A DNA stretch of 36,665 bases from Verrucomicrobiota bacterium. GTDB lineage: Bacteria; Pseudomonadota; Gammaproteobacteria; Nevskiales; Nevskiaceae. Position 1 is the first letter of the stretch. Each line of letters opens with the position of its first letter. Of the stretch, positions 34,389-36,665 are shown one piece after another. The notes under the pieces are model-generated. The model did no database searches, was not told the DNA's origin, and was given only the letters and a program-made list of their open reading frames with translations. Both the position numbers and the translations under genes were made by a program. Location: the NCBI GenBank assembly GCA_903970595.1, contig CAJCJI010000299.1:1-36665 (forward strand). Reading direction: 5' to 3'.

Positions 34389-34733
34389 TTTCCGGTCTCC
34401 GTCCATGGAGAGGTTCGAGGAACCAACACTTCCGCTGGCTTGGTTTTGGAATGCTTTTATCATGAGTTGACGCCGCAGCCAAAGGCTGAAGCATTCACTT
34501 TTCAGGCCAACCCGCCGGGGTTTGGGCTGTTATAGGTGGGCTGGCGCACACTTTTCACTCGCGATCAGAGGCTCATTTAAAGTAGGACTCTGAAGTACCC
34601 CAAAGCCAGATACGCAGACAACGTAGGTTGTTGATGGCTGAAGGGATTTATGGCCGCGCGGAGAGTAGGTATTTGCCACATTCATGGAACGAGCATAGCG
34701 CACCATGCAGGAAATGGCAGGCCCTGCGAAGTG
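34389..34733. other. Gene-free stretch upstream of kpsS
   Basis: These 345 bases hold no gene I can support. If the longer kpsS start were used, the first 75 bases would be coding. A 9-base direct repeat, CACTTTTCA, occurs at 34496-34504 and 34549-34557 (53 bases apart). It reads TGAAAAGTG in the kpsS direction. Minus-strand TATAAC at about 34530 is a weak -10 candidate. The stretch must contain the promoter of the leftward capsule arm, but I could not place it with confidence. Confidence 0.4.
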
Positions 34734-35105
34734 TTAACGAACCTTAACCAACTCGGAGTAACGCGAGGTGCGTCCGCAAGCCGGGCACAGATAGACGGTG
34801 ACGCTGCGTTCCAGCCGCCAGGCGCCCCATAACAACAAACCGAACAGGGCGATGCCCACGCTGACCCCCAGCAACCCGCCCGCCAGCAGGCCCGCGCCCA
34901 CCGCCATCCACACCACCAGCTCCGGCGCCAAGCCGGCCAGGAAGGCGCCGGCGACGGAATTGCCCGCCAGGCCTCCCCACAGCCGTCCTTCCAGGCGCGT
35001 TTCGGGCAGCAGCCGGTGATGCGGCGCTCCGCAGCCTGGGCAGCACTTGTTGCGCACGGACAGAAACATGTTCCAGCGGCCTGAGTCACCAAGTAGTTGG
35101 CGCAT
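34734..35105 (-). CDS. Small membrane protein with two CxxC knuckles (hypothetical)
   Basis: A 123-residue protein of unknown function. It has CPGC near the N-terminus (Cys22/Cys25), two predicted transmembrane helices (about 50-93, very rich in Gly, Ala, Leu and Val) and CPAC near the C-terminus (Cys107/Cys110). Both cysteine pairs would lie on the same, probably cytoplasmic, side and could together bind one zinc ion. The ATG at 35105 has a CGGAG site about seven bases upstream. An in-frame GTG at 35123 is less likely. It starts only 25 bases after the groEL terminator hairpin on the same strand, so its expression may depend on read-through or on a promoter hidden near the hairpin. I do not recognise the family. 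Confidence 0.65.
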   Translation of the reverse strand: MRQLLGDSGRWNMFLSVRNKCCPGCGAPHHRLLPETRLEGRLWGGLAGNSVAGAFLAGLAPELVVWMAVGAGLLAGGLLGVSVGIALFGLLLWGAWRLERSVTVYLCPACGRTSRYSELVKVR

Positions 35106-35125
35106 GAGAACACTCCGCGCCACAC

Positions 35126-35155
35126 AAAAACAAGGCCCCGGAATCCGGGGCCTTG
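35126..35155 (-). terminator. Intrinsic terminator of groEL
   Basis: CAAGGCCCCGGA and TCCGGGGCCTTG (35131-35155) are perfect inverted arms. On the minus strand they are followed directly by five Ts (35130-35126). The hairpin lies 40 bases after the groEL stop and has the form of a strong Rho-independent terminator. Confidence 0.92.
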
Positions 35156-35195
35156 CGCTACGACATTACCGCTTTGCCGCCGGGTGGAACGGGAC

Positions 35196-36665
<1,470 letters not shown>

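Noticed and set aside
34620..34640. ACAAC-GTAG-GTTGT palindrome in the gene-free stretch before kpsS
   Set aside because: A five-base stem with a four-base loop is expected by chance, and nothing nearby points to a function.

Overview
The window is a chromosomal segment from a GC-rich Gram-negative bacterium, probably a gammaproteobacterium. The reasons are the GlnE and GroEL types, the outer-membrane export lipoprotein and the KpsMTE/KpsCS capsule machinery. I cannot name the genus from sequence alone. Most genes use strongly GC-biased codons. Two stretches are visibly poorer in GC: about 1.98-4.0 kb (a DUF262 gene) and about 17.4-31.4 kb (the capsule modification and transport genes). Both look laterally acquired or exchanged.

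Layout, left edge (1-10.8 kb): the 5' two-thirds of glnE (minus strand); a DUF262/DUF1524 GmrSD-like nuclease gene (minus); an AbrB-type antitoxin with a broken VapC toxin remnant (plus); a two-gene operon (minus) for an exported CehA/McbA-like metallohydrolase with C-terminal BNR-like repeats and a Tat-exported phosphocholine-type phospholipase C; and a divergent DadA-like FAD amino-acid dehydrogenase (plus).

Capsule locus (10.9-34.4 kb): this is an ABC-transporter-dependent (group 2-like) capsule or exopolysaccharide cluster. The left, rightward arm holds a single-module KpsC-type Kdo transferase, a GT4 glycosyltransferase, an OPX export lipoprotein, a second GT4 enzyme and a secreted pectate-lyase-like beta-helix protein. 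The centre holds a sulfotransferase (minus) and a GDP-mannose 4,6-dehydratase (plus). The right, leftward arm, read in transcription order, is kpsS, an LtaS-like alkaline-phosphatase-superfamily enzyme, kpsE, kpsM, kpsT, an FkbM methyltransferase with a coiled coil, a 1388-residue GT4-GT9-GT4 fusion, a GT4 enzyme and a second FkbM-like methyltransferase. The expected roles are as follows. KpsS and KpsC build a Kdo linker on lipid, and the GTs extend the chain using GDP-sugars (Gmd). The sulfotransferase, the methyltransferases and perhaps the LtaS-like enzyme decorate it. KpsMT flips it, and KpsE plus the OPX lipoprotein carry it to the surface.

The most striking observation is that four capsule proteins carry a short module resembling DUF4214 (signature about YxxxLGRxPDxxG ... 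FLxSxEa): the sulfotransferase, both FkbM methyltransferases and the KpsT ATPase itself. KpsT has it as an extra C-terminal domain of about 120 residues. This suggests a shared docking or glycan-binding tag that links modification enzymes to the exporter. I know of no described system of this kind, and the function is inference.

Right edge (34.4-36.7 kb): a gene-free stretch, a small membrane protein with two CxxC knuckles, a clear intrinsic terminator, and groEL (minus, 5' end cut by the window). I saw no tRNA, rRNA, CRISPR array or insertion sequence.
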